A DNA stretch of 51,677 nt from a cyanobacterium PCC 7702 (GCA_000332255.1 KB235926.1:273802-325478); one strand, 5' to 3'; counted from the stretch's first letter, positions 1-8,350 are shown. Made by a program: numbers and translations. Notes: generated by a model not told the origin, from the letters alone.

Positions 1-242
1 ACTTGAAATGTCGGCATTTGTCTTAAATAAAACAAGCACAAACATACTTGCTCATTCATTGACAACTTGGTTGGACGACCTCCTCCAGGTGCATTAATTC
101 TAATTTTCTGGCTTGACTGTTTAGCTTTGATATCTTGGTGTCGTTTTCGGGCGCAATTTAATAGTGATTGTAGCTGTTCGTAACTAATCCCTAAAATTTG
201 TTTTGTTCGGTGTGGATATTTCTCGATATAATCAAAAACCAT
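1..242 (-). mobile_element. IS transposase, N-terminal part (cut by window edge)
   Basis: Reverse-strand reading frame from an ATG at 242 that stays open to base 1; it is too incomplete to have been called as an ORF. It begins MVFDYIEKYPHRTKQILG and continues with INAPGGGRPTKLS and EQVCLCLFYLRQMPTF. This is the helix-turn-helix N-terminal domain of the IS5-like transposases common in cyanobacteria; the DDE catalytic part would lie outside the window. The element points away from the kinase stump at 303-452, so one end of the insertion sequence should lie between about 243 and 302. I could not identify the terminal inverted repeat. Family name is from memory; the transposase identity is fairly secure. 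Confidence 0.8.
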
Positions 243-302
243 AGTTAGCTGGGAAAAACAGTAGACACTCAATTTAACGTTTTACCATTTTTCTTTTCCT
301 AA

Positions 303-452
303 GTTAATATTTCGGACAAGTCTAATCGAGAATTTGACCGATTATTTCCCAAACAGCGGCGCGGGAATGAAAAACCCGATCCAAAAACTCTTGGTCAAAT
401 TTGGTATGCGATCGCAGCCGAACGAGTTAGTAAACTAGAATCTGCTAATTAA
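303..452 (+). pseudogene. 3' stump of a second Ser/Thr protein kinase gene
   Basis: Open frame directly after an in-frame TAA at 300-302, with no start codon, ending in TAA at 450-452. It reads SDKSNREFDRLFPKQRR and then PDPKTLGQIWYAIAAERVSK. This matches the C-terminal part of the neighbouring intact kinase, which has FFQQFPEQEG and QPIGQVWHAFAADKFNAIL in the same order. It is therefore the tail of a tandem paralog whose front part is missing on the side where the transposase gene begins. Inference: the insertion sequence, or a deletion it caused, removed the rest. The stump cannot be expressed as a functional protein. Confidence 0.75.
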
Positions 453-497
453 TAGTTAACAGTCTGTGATTAATAACAATTGGCCGTTAACTATTAG
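449..497. repeat. 11-bp inverted repeat between kinase stump and kinase gene
   Basis: TAATAGTTAAC (450-460) is the exact reverse complement of GTTAACTATTA (486-496), with a 25-base loop. It begins at the stop codon of the stump. Such TTAACTATTA-type repeats are common between genes in filamentous cyanobacteria. It could act as a weak terminator, but no T-run follows. Confidence 0.5.
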
Positions 498-518
498 TAA
501 TAATTTATTGATATCACT

Positions 519-2687
519 ATGAATTCGGTTTATTGTTCCCGAGGACATGAAAATCCTTTTGGTAGTCGCTTTTGTGTTTATTGTGGTGAAAAGCTAGATA
601 TAGCTGCCATCAGTCAGGGAATTCAGCCAGGACTAATTTTAGGCGATCGCTATTTAATTGTACGTCAACTCGGACAAGGAGGATTCGGACGCACTTATTT
701 GGCTGAAGATGTCAACCGCTTTCGAGAACTGTGCGTTCTCAAAGAATTCTCTCCCCAAGTTCAAACAGCTTACGTGTTGCAAAAAGCAGAAGAACTATTC
801 GAACGAGAAGCAACTGTTCTCTACAAATTACAACACCCCCAAATTCCCCGTTTTCGCGAATTGTTCCGCAGTCGTTTTAATGATAAAGAATACTTATTCT
901 TGGTACAAGATTACGTCGAAGGACAAACCTATCGTTCTTTATTAGAGACTCGTCTCAAACAAGGTTTGCGCTTTACAGAAGCAGAAGTACGTCAGCTGCT
1001 GCAACAAGTTTTACCTGTATTGGAATACATTCATTCGTTGGGAGTAATACATCGAGATATTTCTCCAGATAATTTAATTTTGCGTCAAATTGACCAGCTA
1101 CCAGTATTAATTGATTTCGGTGGCGTCAAGCAAGTAGCAGCTACCGTTGCCTACCAATACTATCAAAACACTGCCAGTCCTGCCACACCACCACCTACTA
1201 TACTAGGTAAATTTGGATATGCTCCCCCAGAACAAATGCAAAGGGGATTAGTAGAACCTCACAGCGACCTGTATGCTTTAGCAGCGACAGCATTAGTTTT
1301 ACTCACAGGTAAACAACCATCAGAACTAATTGACAGTAATACCCTAACTTGGCGCTGGCGACGAGAAATTACTCTCAGTCCTGCTTTCGGATTAGTACTA
1401 GATAAAATGCTGTCTCCATCTCCAACAGAACGCTACCAAAGCGCTCGTCAAGTTTTGCAAGCACTTACTTTTCCTGCTGGTGACTATCCTGCAACCCAAC
1501 GTCCTGCTCCTGCTGCTAGTATTCCAGAAACACAAGAAGCTACAGCTCCTACCCAAAGTGTTGCTCCTAATACCCCCAACAGGCTACCGCAAACAGTTTT
1601 TACATCTGCGATTTCCTCCTCTAAACCTTGGTGGACATCAGGAAAAATTATTCTTGTGCTGTTACTGTTTACAGGCGCTTCTGGTGTAAGCTTTTGGGGA
1701 GTAAGCAATTTAATTTCATCTCCACAGAAAGATGGAAACTCAGAAAAAGATAGAAATCCTTCTACACCGCAACCAACACCTATCTCTAGCTCCAGCAAAC
1801 AACCCATCCAACCTTTGAGCAAATATTCACCAGAAGAACAAGCACGCAAACAAAAATTACAAGAACGCCGCCAACGCTTGGGAATAGATAAAAACTTTTA
1901 TGTTAGCTTGGTAGACCAAATTTTTTGGGAGCAAAATCCCAGTCTCCAAAAACGCAGCCTCACAGATGATGCCGCCGATGCCCAATTACGGCAACAATGG
2001 GATAACATAGCTGCCCGAGTTCTACAAAAACTAAGCAAGCTTAGTTCCCAAGCACGTCAGCGTCTGGGAACTTACAGCGGCGCCGATCGCGATCGCTGGA
2101 AGGTTGACGTCAACAACCTTCACGTCTCCAGTCGTGCTTTGTACGATCTAGCAGATGCAGCTTTTTTTCAGCAATTTCCAGAACAAGAGGGTAAAAATTT
2201 TATTAACCAGCCCATCGGACAAGTATGGCATGCTTTTGCAGCTGATAAATTCAACGCCATTCTTGCTAAAAGTGCGCTGGAAGAAATTGTCTTCGATCCT
2301 GGTGCAGTCAGTAAAACAATCAACGGGACCCTTGCAGGTTCTGACGGCAAAGTTTTTATCGCCAAACTCAGCCAAGAGCAGCTTATGGAAGCAAAACTAG
2401 AAGCCGATTCTAAAATTTTATGGTCTGTTTATTCCCCTAGCGGGAAATACCGATTTTTAGAAGATTCTCAAAAACGCTTTGTGTCAGAAAAACTACCAGA
2501 AAGCGGATTTTATGAATTTGTTCTAGTGTCGCGAGCATCGGTGCCATTAGAATACCGCCTGACCTTGAAGGTGTTAAATCCTACTCCCACACCCTCCCCT
2601 ACGCCCACTTCCAGCGACACTTCTACGCCTGCTGTTACACTTACAGCCAAACCCACACCAACACCACAGCCAACTTCCACACTGTAG
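519..2687 (+). CDS. Membrane-anchored Ser/Thr protein kinase with zinc ribbon
   Basis: 722 residues. An N-terminal zinc ribbon has C6, H10, C19 and C22. The Hanks-type kinase domain (about 45-316) has the glycine loop GQGGFG (52-57), Lys75 in VLKE, HRDISPDN with catalytic D180 and N185, D199-F200-G201, and APPEQ near 235-239. A Pro/Thr-rich linker leads to one membrane span (about 376-396). The C-terminal domain (about 430-685) is typical of cyanobacterial kinases, and the tail is rich in PT repeats. The catalytic residues are present, so it should be active; the substrate is unknown. It is preceded by the 3' stump of a paralog, so this was once a tandem pair. The ATG at 519 puts the zinc ribbon at the extreme N-terminus, as usual for this family. 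Confidence 0.93.
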   Translation: MNSVYCSRGHENPFGSRFCVYCGEKLDIAAISQGIQPGLILGDRYLIVRQLGQGGFGRTYLAEDVNRFRELCVLKEFSPQVQTAYVLQKAEELFEREATVLYKLQHPQIPRFRELFRSRFNDKEYLFLVQDYVEGQTYRSLLETRLKQGLRFTEAEVRQLLQQVLPVLEYIHSLGVIHRDISPDNLILRQIDQLPVLIDFGGVKQVAATVAYQYYQNTASPATPPPTILGKFGYAPPEQMQRGLVEPHSDLYALAATALVLLTGKQPSELIDSNTLTWRWRREITLSPAFGLVLDKMLSPSPTERYQSARQVLQALTFPAGDYPATQRPAPAASIPETQEATAPTQSVAPNTPNRLPQTVFTSAISSSKPWWTSGKIILVLLLFTGASGVSFWGVSNLISSPQKDGNSEKDRNPSTPQPTPISSSSKQPIQPLSKYSPEEQARKQKLQERRQRLGIDKNFYVSLVDQIFWEQNPSLQKRSLTDDAADAQLRQQWDNIAARVLQKLSKLSSQARQRLGTYSGADRDRWKVDVNNLHVSSRALYDLADAAFFQQFPEQEGKNFINQPIGQVWHAFAADKFNAILAKSALEEIVFDPGAVSKTINGTLAGSDGKVFIAKLSQEQLMEAKLEADSKILWSVYSPSGKYRFLEDSQKRFVSEKLPESGFYEFVLVSRASVPLEYRLTLKVLNPTPTPSPTPTSSDTSTPAVTLTAKPTPTPQPTSTL

Positions 2688-2855
2688 GTATATTTTTCAA
2701 ATTACCAACGAGTGCACGCGGAAAAATTTTTAATATAGCATGCCAAAATAGTGAAAGATTGAACACCAATTCTTTATCAATCACACTCATTAAAATCGCT
2801 TTATTTGTGTGATAATTAGAAGTCTGTGCGAAAAGCATAAAAATTCTAATTTGTC

Positions 2856-3374
2856 GTGGCTTACTTCCAGTGCGAAGTAGCCCAATTAATTCTGGGGGTT
2901 GATTTTTCTGTAGTTGATGTAAAGGTGAAAGAATTGGAAAAGCAATCTTACCCTCCCGAAGAATTTTCTTCGGTTCCGGTTGGCAAACACTGCATTCTTG
3001 AACTTTATAACTGTCCAACAAGTTTACTCAATGATGTTGGGTTCATTAGAGAGGCTTTACAAACAGCTGCTAAAACAGCAAAGTCTACTCTACTAAAAGA
3101 GATATCGTATCAGTTTGAACCCTACGGAGTAACTGCACTGGCACTGTTAGCCGAGTCTCATATCTCGATTCATACTTGGCCAGAAATAGGTTACATAGCA
3201 GTGGATGTGTTTACGTGCGGCGAACATGCAAAACCGGAAAAAGCTTGTGAATACCTTATCAAGGCTTTCCAAGCTAGCAAGCATGTACTCATGACCCTTC
3301 CTCGAGGTAAATTCTCACCAACTGTTCAACCAACCATAAAACAGTTGGAAGAAGCTCTGCTGATAAACACGTGA
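2856..3374 (+). CDS. speD: S-adenosylmethionine decarboxylase proenzyme
   Basis: 172 residues from a GTG start. SpeD decarboxylates S-adenosylmethionine to give the aminopropyl donor for polyamine synthesis. The self-cleavage site LAESHISIHTWPE is present; cleavage between E100 and S101 would turn Ser101 into the pyruvoyl cofactor. H106 and C121 (in VDVFTCGE) are the other expected processing and catalytic residues. About 40 residues precede the conserved GKHCILELYNCP, more than usual, so the true start may be an internal GTG or TTG; no clear ribosome site helps. An aminopropyltransferase gene follows 226 bases downstream on the same strand, which supports the assignment. Confidence 0.92.
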   Translation: MAYFQCEVAQLILGVDFSVVDVKVKELEKQSYPPEEFSSVPVGKHCILELYNCPTSLLNDVGFIREALQTAAKTAKSTLLKEISYQFEPYGVTALALLAESHISIHTWPEIGYIAVDVFTCGEHAKPEKACEYLIKAFQASKHVLMTLPRGKFSPTVQPTIKQLEEALLINT

Positions 3375-3449
3375 TTTTTTGGTAGGTTGATAGGGTGAAG
3401 CTTTCCTAGCAACTGCCTGGGTTGTAGGAATGCACTCATAATAGCTGCT

Positions 3450-3477
3450 TGCCTTGATCTTCAAACAGGTCAAGGCA
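3450..3477 (+). terminator. Hairpin after speD
   Basis: TGCCTTGA (3450-3457) pairs exactly with TCAAGGCA (3470-3477) across a 12-base loop. Only a short T stretch follows, so it may be an attenuator or partial terminator between speD and speE. Weak. Confidence 0.35.
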
Positions 3478-3600
3478 GGTTTATGCTTGTAGACATTCCT
3501 TTGCCAGCTCAAAATGGGAATAGCAATGGCCTGTCAAGCTCAAAAATTACCAACAAAACGATTCATTTGCAGTTTTTGAGAAACTAGAGAGAGTAATTCT

Positions 3601-4542
3601 ATGCCAGGTAGCGATGTGGGTGCAGATCTGTGGATGAACGAGTACATCACTCCTTGGGATATTTATGCTCATGGAATCACAGAAATACTCGTTTATAAGA
3701 AAACCGCGTATCAGGAAATGTACATTGTCGAAACCGGAACTTACGGTAAAGCCCTAATTCTAGATGGAAAATGGCAATCCTGCACCGGTGATGAATTTTT
3801 GTACCACGAGCCATTGGTTCACCCGGCGATGATTTTCCACGGCGCACCGCGCCAGGTATTAATTCTCGGTGGTGGCGAAGGAGCTACAGCCAGAGAAGTC
3901 CTGCGATGGCAAACTGTAGAAAAGGTGGTGATGATTGACATCGATAGTGAGGTGGTAGAAGCTTGCAAGCAACACCTGAGCGAAATGCATCAAAATGCCT
4001 TTGCCAATCCGCGCTTGCAGGTAATTATTGCAGATGCGCTTAACTTTTTGGATACTACCGATGAAAAATGGGATGTGATTATCTCTGACCTTTCCGATCC
4101 GATCGAGTCCGGACCATCTTTTCAGCTATTTACGAAAGAGTATTTTGAGAAAGTCAGCAGGGTGTTGTCGCAGCAAGGTTTTTTTGTAGTTCAAGCTGGA
4201 CCTGTATCGCCAGGAGAATTAGTTCTCCACGCTCGCTTGGTCAAGACCTTGAGTAAAGTTTTTCCTAACGTGCAGTCCTACAGTAGCTCTACCTGTACTT
4301 ACGGTAGACCCTGGGGTTTTATCTTAGCTTCCCAACAGCAAATTGATACCCGACCCGACCCAGAAAAAATAGACCAGCTTTTGCAAGAAAAAACAACTGG
4401 TGGATTTCGGATGCTGGATGGAGTCACTCTTTTGGGTATGCTGAACCTTCCTTTACACCTGCGTCGAGCGATCGCCAACGAAACGCAAGTGTATACTCTC
4501 GCCAATCCTCCAAAGTTTTTTGGACAAGGATCGATTAATTGA
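3601..4542 (+). CDS. speE: Polyamine aminopropyltransferase (spermidine/thermospermine synthase family)
   Basis: 313 residues. It transfers the aminopropyl group of decarboxylated SAM to an amine acceptor. The methyltransferase-like fold shows GGGEGA (90-95), acidic D113 and D115 in MIDID, D145 in ADAL, and the catalytic loop ISDLSDPIESGP (about 161-172). Classical spermidine synthases read D-S-S-D-P-V-G-P here; the D-L-S-D-P-I-E form resembles plant ACL5 thermospermine synthases and their prokaryotic relatives. Putrescine, agmatine or spermidine could therefore be the acceptor, and the sequence does not decide. It pairs with speD upstream. A strong terminator follows at 4612-4645. Confidence 0.88.
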   Translation: MPGSDVGADLWMNEYITPWDIYAHGITEILVYKKTAYQEMYIVETGTYGKALILDGKWQSCTGDEFLYHEPLVHPAMIFHGAPRQVLILGGGEGATAREVLRWQTVEKVVMIDIDSEVVEACKQHLSEMHQNAFANPRLQVIIADALNFLDTTDEKWDVIISDLSDPIESGPSFQLFTKEYFEKVSRVLSQQGFFVVQAGPVSPGELVLHARLVKTLSKVFPNVQSYSSSTCTYGRPWGFILASQQQIDTRPDPEKIDQLLQEKTTGGFRMLDGVTLLGMLNLPLHLRRAIANETQVYTLANPPKFFGQGSIN

Positions 4543-4611
4543 GACGAGTGTAATAAGTGCCTTTTTTAACAGTTTTCGAAAATTAAGTTGCAGGAGTTTA
4601 AAACCGCAACG

Positions 4612-4645
4612 AAACCGGAGGCTACAGTCATCCGGTTTTATTTTT
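4612..4645 (+). terminator. Rho-independent terminator of speE
   Basis: AAACCGGA (4612-4619) pairs with TCCGGTTT (4631-4638) over an 11-base loop and is followed by TATTTTT. A classic intrinsic terminator 70 bases after the speE stop. Confidence 0.85.
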
Positions 4646-4716
4646 AAGTCTTGGTCTCCCCAAATGAAAATAATACCTTTTAACCTCTGTCCATAGCTTT
4701 CACCTGCAGCTTAAAA

Positions 4717-4888
4717 TTACGGAGTTTTCGGTTTATTTCCCAAAATCGCTTGCAGTAGATTTACTCCTAAAAATATAAATCCTGTCACCAACAACAGCAA
4801 CATTAACATAGCAAGAGAAGCAAAGGGGAATAGGATAAATAATAATAAAAAAAATCCACAAAAAAGTAGTTACGAGTTTTCCGTTCAT
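4717..4888 (-). pseudogene. Small membrane protein ORF, frame broken at an A8 run
   Basis: From ATG 4888 the reverse strand reads MNGKLVTTFLWI, then reaches a run of eight T (plus-strand A at 4847-4854). Taking out one T continues FLLLFILFPFASLAML, LVTGFIFLGVNLLQAILG and NKPKTP, ending in TAA at 4717-4719: a coherent 56-residue protein with two likely membrane segments. Unaltered, the frame from 4888 runs into an implausible sequence, while the downstream frame alone could give a 34-residue, one-span peptide from an internal ATG. I do not recognise the family. It lies between the speE and psbD terminators, so it would be its own transcript. The break may be a sequencing error, slippage or decay. 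Confidence 0.4.
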
Positions 4889-4971
4889 AATCTTGCTATC
4901 TTTTTGTTAGTTCTCTAACTTAACAACAATCAAAGTTTTTAGAGTCTGGTGATTTCAGACTGCAGCCAAGC

Positions 4972-5008
4972 AAAAAAATAAGGCCCCGAGTAAATCTCGA
5001 GGCCCTTT
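4972..5008 (-). terminator. Rho-independent terminator of psbD
   Basis: On the reverse strand AAAGGGCCTCGAG pairs with CTCGGGGCCTT around the loop ATTTA, followed by ATTTTTTT. Plus-strand arms are 4981-4990 and 4996-5008. It lies 27 bases after the psbD stop, so the transcript ends without entering a psbC gene. Confidence 0.9.
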
Positions 5009-5034
5009 GAGAAATTATGAAAAGCAGCTGTTAA

Positions 5035-6090
5035 TTACAGAGCGTTACCACGAGGTAATACCTCCTCAGGGAATACAAATTTCTCGTGTGGTTGGTCTTG
5101 AGGAGCCATCCAGGCTCGGATCCCCTCGTTGAGCAAAATGTTTTTGGTATAGAAAGTTTCAAACTCTGGGTCTTCTGCGGCTCGCAACTCTTGGGAGATG
5201 AAGTCGTAAGCGCGCAAGTTCAGTGCCAAACCAACAATTCCCACCGCACTCATCCACAGTCCTGTCACTGGTACGAACAACATGAAGAAGTGCAACCAGC
5301 GCTTGTTGGAGAAGGCTATGCCAAATATCTGCGACCAGAAACGGTTGGCTGTCACCATCGAATAGGTTTCTTCTGCTTGGGTAGGATTGAAGGCCCGGAA
5401 CGTGTTGGCTGTGTCTCCGTCTTCAAAGAGGGTGTTTTCCACTGTCGCGCCGTGAATTGCGCACAGCAGCGCTCCACCCAATACCCCTGCTACTCCCATC
5501 ATGTGGAATGGGTTGAGCGTCCAGTTGTGGAACCCTTGCAAGAACAGTAAAAATCGGAAGATTGCTGCTACTCCAAAGCTGGGAGCAAAAAACCAACTCG
5601 ATTGTCCCAGTGGGTACATCAAGAATACGCTTACGAATACGGCTATCGGTGCTGAAAAGGCTATGGCGTTGTAGGGACGTATTCCTACCAGGCGAGCGAT
5701 TTCAAATTGCCGCAGCATGAAGCCTATTAACCCGAAGGCTCCGTGTAGAGCAATGAATGTCCACAATCCTCCTAGCTGACACCAGCGCGTAAAATCTCCT
5801 TGTGCTTCTGGACCCCACAGCAGCAATAGCGAGTGTCCCATGGCGTCTGCTGGTGTCGACACCGCTACTGTTAGGAAGTTACATCCTTCCAGGTATGATG
5901 ATGCTAAGCCGTGGGTGTACCAACTGGTGACGAATGTGGTTCCTGTTAGCCATCCCCCTAGTGCTAGATAGGCGCACGGAAATAGCAACAAACCCGACCA
6001 CCCTACGAATACAAAGCGATCCCGCTTTAACCAGTCGTCTACTACGTCAAACCACCCTCTTGTGGGTGCGCGTCCAACTGCTATGGTCAT
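5035..6090 (-). CDS. psbD: Photosystem II reaction centre protein D2
   Basis: 351 residues; near-identical to cyanobacterial D2 throughout, one residue shorter than the usual 352. With the resulting offset of one, all key sites are present: H116 (ChlZ ligand, usual H117), Y159 (redox TyrD, Y160), H188 (partner of TyrD), H196 (P680 chlorophyll ligand, H197), H213 and H267 (non-haem iron, H214 and H268). It ends [11 protein letters not shown]. The protein spans the thylakoid membrane five times and pairs with D1. In most cyanobacteria one psbD copy overlaps psbC; here a terminator follows at once and no psbC is present, so this is the solitary psbD copy. GGAGA lies 11 bases before the ATG. Confidence 0.99.
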   Translation of the reverse strand: MTIAVGRAPTRGWFDVVDDWLKRDRFVFVGWSGLLLFPCAYLALGGWLTGTTFVTSWYTHGLASSYLEGCNFLTVAVSTPADAMGHSLLLLWGPEAQGDFTRWCQLGGLWTFIALHGAFGLIGFMLRQFEIARLVGIRPYNAIAFSAPIAVFVSVFLMYPLGQSSWFFAPSFGVAAIFRFLLFLQGFHNWTLNPFHMMGVAGVLGGALLCAIHGATVENTLFEDGDTANTFRAFNPTQAEETYSMVTANRFWSQIFGIAFSNKRWLHFFMLFVPVTGLWMSAVGIVGLALNLRAYDFISQELRAAEDPEFETFYTKNILLNEGIRAWMAPQDQPHEKFVFPEEVLPRGNAL

Positions 6091-6140
6091 TGGAAGAAAT
6101 CTCCGAATTTTATAAGTACAGGTTTTTGCTTCTGTATATG

Positions 6141-6161
6141 AGCAGCCTTTTTTTGGCTGCC
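6141..6161 (-). promoter_or_regulatory. Hairpin in the psbD leader region
   Basis: GCAGCC (6142-6147) and GGCTGC (6155-6160) pair around seven T, giving on the psbD strand a GC-rich stem with an all-A loop, about 50 bases before the start codon. A perfect TTGACA lies upstream on the same strand (plus 6185-6190), with a poor -10 (TATAGG) 19 bases on; a start from that promoter would fall inside the hairpin, whereas a start further upstream would place the whole hairpin in the leader. It could stabilise the mRNA or control its translation. Function is inference. Confidence 0.45.
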
Positions 6162-6400
6162 TATACGCAGAAAGTAAGCTGGATTGTCAATTCTATTTAC
6201 AATTTTTTACCTACTCTCATTATGTTAAATGGTTTTCACTGATTTTTCCAGTCCTTTTTTAACTTAACTTCATTAGAAGAAATGTCAATCAAAAAAATTT
6301 TTTGTTTTGCGCTTTGCACTCCCCTATCCCCACACACAATTGCAAAGGTTTTGCTTGCTGACGCTAAAATTAGACCTGAAGTAAGATGAAATAAGGTTAA

Positions 6401-6673
6401 ATGTTTACTATTGATTTAACTGTCAAAAATACCGCTTTTCCCATATCTATACAACGCAAGACTGCTGAGGATGCCGAGGCTGTTTACCAGCTGATTGTGA
6501 CCGCTATGAGATCTGGCACGCCAGAGATTGTGGAACTAAAGTGTGAGGGGAAAGCAGAAAAAAAAGTCGCCGTTCGTACCAGCGAAATCTCGGGAGTGCA
6601 ACTAGTACATAAAGACGGGGTAGCTACCGGTAGCGGGAGACCGCCCGGTTTCTTTGCCATAGCTTCTGAATAA
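6401..6673 (+). CDS. UPF0367 family protein (cyanobacteria-specific, unknown function)
   Basis: 90 residues, full length for the family. It begins MFTIDLTVKNTAFPISIQRK, followed by TAEDAEAVYQLI, IVELKCEG, KKVAVRTSEISGVQL and a C-terminal GRPPGFFA. I recognise it as the small conserved cyanobacterial UPF0367 family. No catalytic motif, signal peptide or membrane span is visible. The next gene, an ABC ATPase, starts 19 bases downstream and is probably co-transcribed. Confidence 0.88.
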   Translation: MFTIDLTVKNTAFPISIQRKTAEDAEAVYQLIVTAMRSGTPEIVELKCEGKAEKKVAVRTSEISGVQLVHKDGVATGSGRPPGFFAIASE

Positions 6674-6692
6674 GGTGTTGGCAGTATAGAAA

Positions 6693-7367
6693 ATGAGGGA
6701 ACTGGGTATTTTAGTCAAGGATTTAAATTTCAGCTGGCCATCGGGAGAAAAAGTAATTAAATCTTGCTCTTTGGAGGTACCCAAGGGAGAATTTTGGATG
6801 CTGTTGGGTACCAACGGTAGCGGGAAATCCACACTTTTGAGATTGCTGGCTGGATTGCTGGCTCCTGAATCTGGCGAAATCAGAATTTTGCATCCTGTTG
6901 GCTTTGTCTTCCAAAATCCCGATCATCAATTAGTAATGCCCACTGTAGGTGGGGATGTGGCTTTTGGATTGGTAGAAGAAAAGTTACCACCAGCCGCAGT
7001 CAAAGCTAGGGTGGAAGAAGCGCTAGCAGCTGTTAATCTGTTGGGATTGCAAAGACGCCCTATTTATGCCTTGAGCGGAGGACAAAAACAGCGGGTAGCG
7101 ATCGCCGGTGCTTTGGCCCGTCGCTGTGCGGTTTTGTTATTGGATGAACCGACTGCCTTGCTCGACCCAGACAGCCAGCTAGAATTAGTAGCTGGTGTGC
7201 GCAAACTCGTCAAAAGCCGCGGTCTTACAGCCCTTTGGGTCACTCATCGCCTAGACGAATTAAATTTCTGTGATGGTGCTTTTTTATTAGAACGAGGCTC
7301 ATTGGTAGATCGGGGAGAAGCTCAACGCCTAAAAGAACGTTTAATGCAGCTAGACAGCGAACTTTGA
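6693..7367 (+). CDS. ABC transporter ATP-binding protein (CbiO/EcfA-like)
   Basis: 224 residues, one complete nucleotide-binding domain. Visible motifs are Walker A GTNGSGKST, Q-loop VFQNPDHQLVMPTV, signature LSGGQKQRVAIAG, Walker B VLLLDEPTALLDP and the switch His in WVTHRLDEL. The Q-loop FQNPDHQ is typical of energy-coupling-factor (cobalt, biotin, vitamin) ATPases. Related lone ATPases occur in cyanobacteria and in plastids of plants. No membrane partner or substrate-binding gene is nearby, so the substrate cannot be stated. Probably in one transcript with the UPF0367 gene just upstream. Confidence 0.88.
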   Translation: MRELGILVKDLNFSWPSGEKVIKSCSLEVPKGEFWMLLGTNGSGKSTLLRLLAGLLAPESGEIRILHPVGFVFQNPDHQLVMPTVGGDVAFGLVEEKLPPAAVKARVEEALAAVNLLGLQRRPIYALSGGQKQRVAIAGALARRCAVLLLDEPTALLDPDSQLELVAGVRKLVKSRGLTALWVTHRLDELNFCDGAFLLERGSLVDRGEAQRLKERLMQLDSEL

Positions 7368-7483
7368 ATTTCAAACCCTCTTTTGCAACTTCCCTGGCCA
7401 AGCAATTTTCCTCGACTGGCTAATACTTAAAGTTCCCTTTCGATTTCAGGCGATGTTTTTGTAAAGCTATTGCTTTTTTTCTT

Positions 7484-7502
7484 TTGTAACATAGTGTTAC
7501 AA
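7484..7502. promoter_or_regulatory. Perfect 8-bp dyad, operator-like
   Basis: TTGTAACA (7484-7491) and TGTTACAA (7495-7502) are exact inverted repeats separated by TAG, 70 bases before the NYN-domain gene. Size and symmetry fit a dimeric repressor site. It is GTA-N9-TAC, so it misses the NtcA spacing of 8. No regulator is assigned. Confidence 0.4.
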
Positions 7503-7571
7503 GTAGGGATTGAATTACTATAAAAGTTATGAATGAATTTTGTTAACTCTAGAGAATAGTGATTTCAAATC

Positions 7572-8120
7572 ATGTCCCGTTCCTTACCCACAGCCGTTTT
7601 ACTTGTAGACGGCTATAATATAATTGGAGCTTGGTCTTGTCTAAAAAAAACCCGCGATCGCGCTGGTTTAGAAGCAGCACGCTGGCAGCTAATAGAAACC
7701 CTAACCAGCTACAGCGCTTATATGGGTTACGATACGCAAGTTATTTTTGATGCCCAATATCAAAACTGCTGCGGTCACAAAGAAATTATTACAGAATATC
7801 TATCAGTGTATTATACAGACTTTGGGCAGACGGCAGACACTTACATAGAAAAAGCCTGTGCAACTTTGTGTTCTGGGATCGCTTCATCTTCGTGTTCTCG
7901 AGTTATCGTTGCTACCTCAGACCGAGCACAGCAGTTGGTAGTGCAAGGATACGGAGCAGAATGGATGTCAGCGCAGCAACTGTGCTACGACGTGCAAGCT
8001 ACCGTGTGTCGGGTACGGCAAAAGTACCAACAACGAAAAAAATCTCATGCTAGATTTTTGGCTAATTCCATTGATGCTAAAGCTAGACAGCGTTTGGCTG
8101 AGCTCAGAATGGGATTGTAG
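7572..8120 (+). CDS. YacP-like NYN domain ribonuclease
   Basis: 182 residues. The NYN (PIN-like) nuclease fold begins with VLLVDGYNIIGAW, holding the first metal-binding Asp. VIFDAQYQ and the late VIVATSDRAQQLVVQGYGAEWMSA contribute the other acidic and Ser/Asp positions, and a basic C-terminal tail follows (QQRKKSH, KARQRLAELR). The family includes Bacillus YacP/Rae1, a ribosome-associated mRNA endonuclease; cyanobacterial and plastid relatives are common. Cytoplasmic, with no signal peptide. The gene is single, preceded by a perfect 8-bp dyad. Family assignment is secure; the actual RNA target is unknown. Confidence 0.87.
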   Translation: MSRSLPTAVLLVDGYNIIGAWSCLKKTRDRAGLEAARWQLIETLTSYSAYMGYDTQVIFDAQYQNCCGHKEIITEYLSVYYTDFGQTADTYIEKACATLCSGIASSSCSRVIVATSDRAQQLVVQGYGAEWMSAQQLCYDVQATVCRVRQKYQQRKKSHARFLANSIDAKARQRLAELRMGL

Positions 8121-8278
8121 GGAATTACAAATAGAAATAAATTTTTATTCCGCCTCTGGTTAGATTCAGAGCTATTTAGTACTGGGGATATAAAATATCC
8201 AAACTGTTATCTGCAAAAAAATTTCCAAAAATACTTGCTATTTTCTATTAGTTAGGACTATTATAAAGAACGCGGCAT

Positions 8279-8350
8279 TCCTCAGTAGCTCAGTGGTAGA
8301 GCGGTCGGCTGTTAACCGATTGGTCGCAGGTTCGAATCCTGCCTGGGGAG
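8279..8350 (+). tRNA. tRNA-Asn (GTT)
   Basis: 72 bases folding as a full cloverleaf. Acceptor TCCTCAG pairs with CTGGGGA (one G-T), discriminator G; D arm GCTCAGTGGTAGAGC; anticodon stem GTCGG/CCGAT with loop CTGTTAA, anticodon GTT at 8311-8313; T arm CGCAGGTTCGAATCCTGCC. The CCA end is not encoded. Confidence 0.97.

Noticed and set aside
4543-5034. psbC expected after psbD
   Set aside because: A strong terminator follows psbD at once and no psbC sequence is present.
5086-5550. 154-codon frame antisense to psbD
   Set aside because: Shadow of the highly conserved psbD sequence; no family features or start context.
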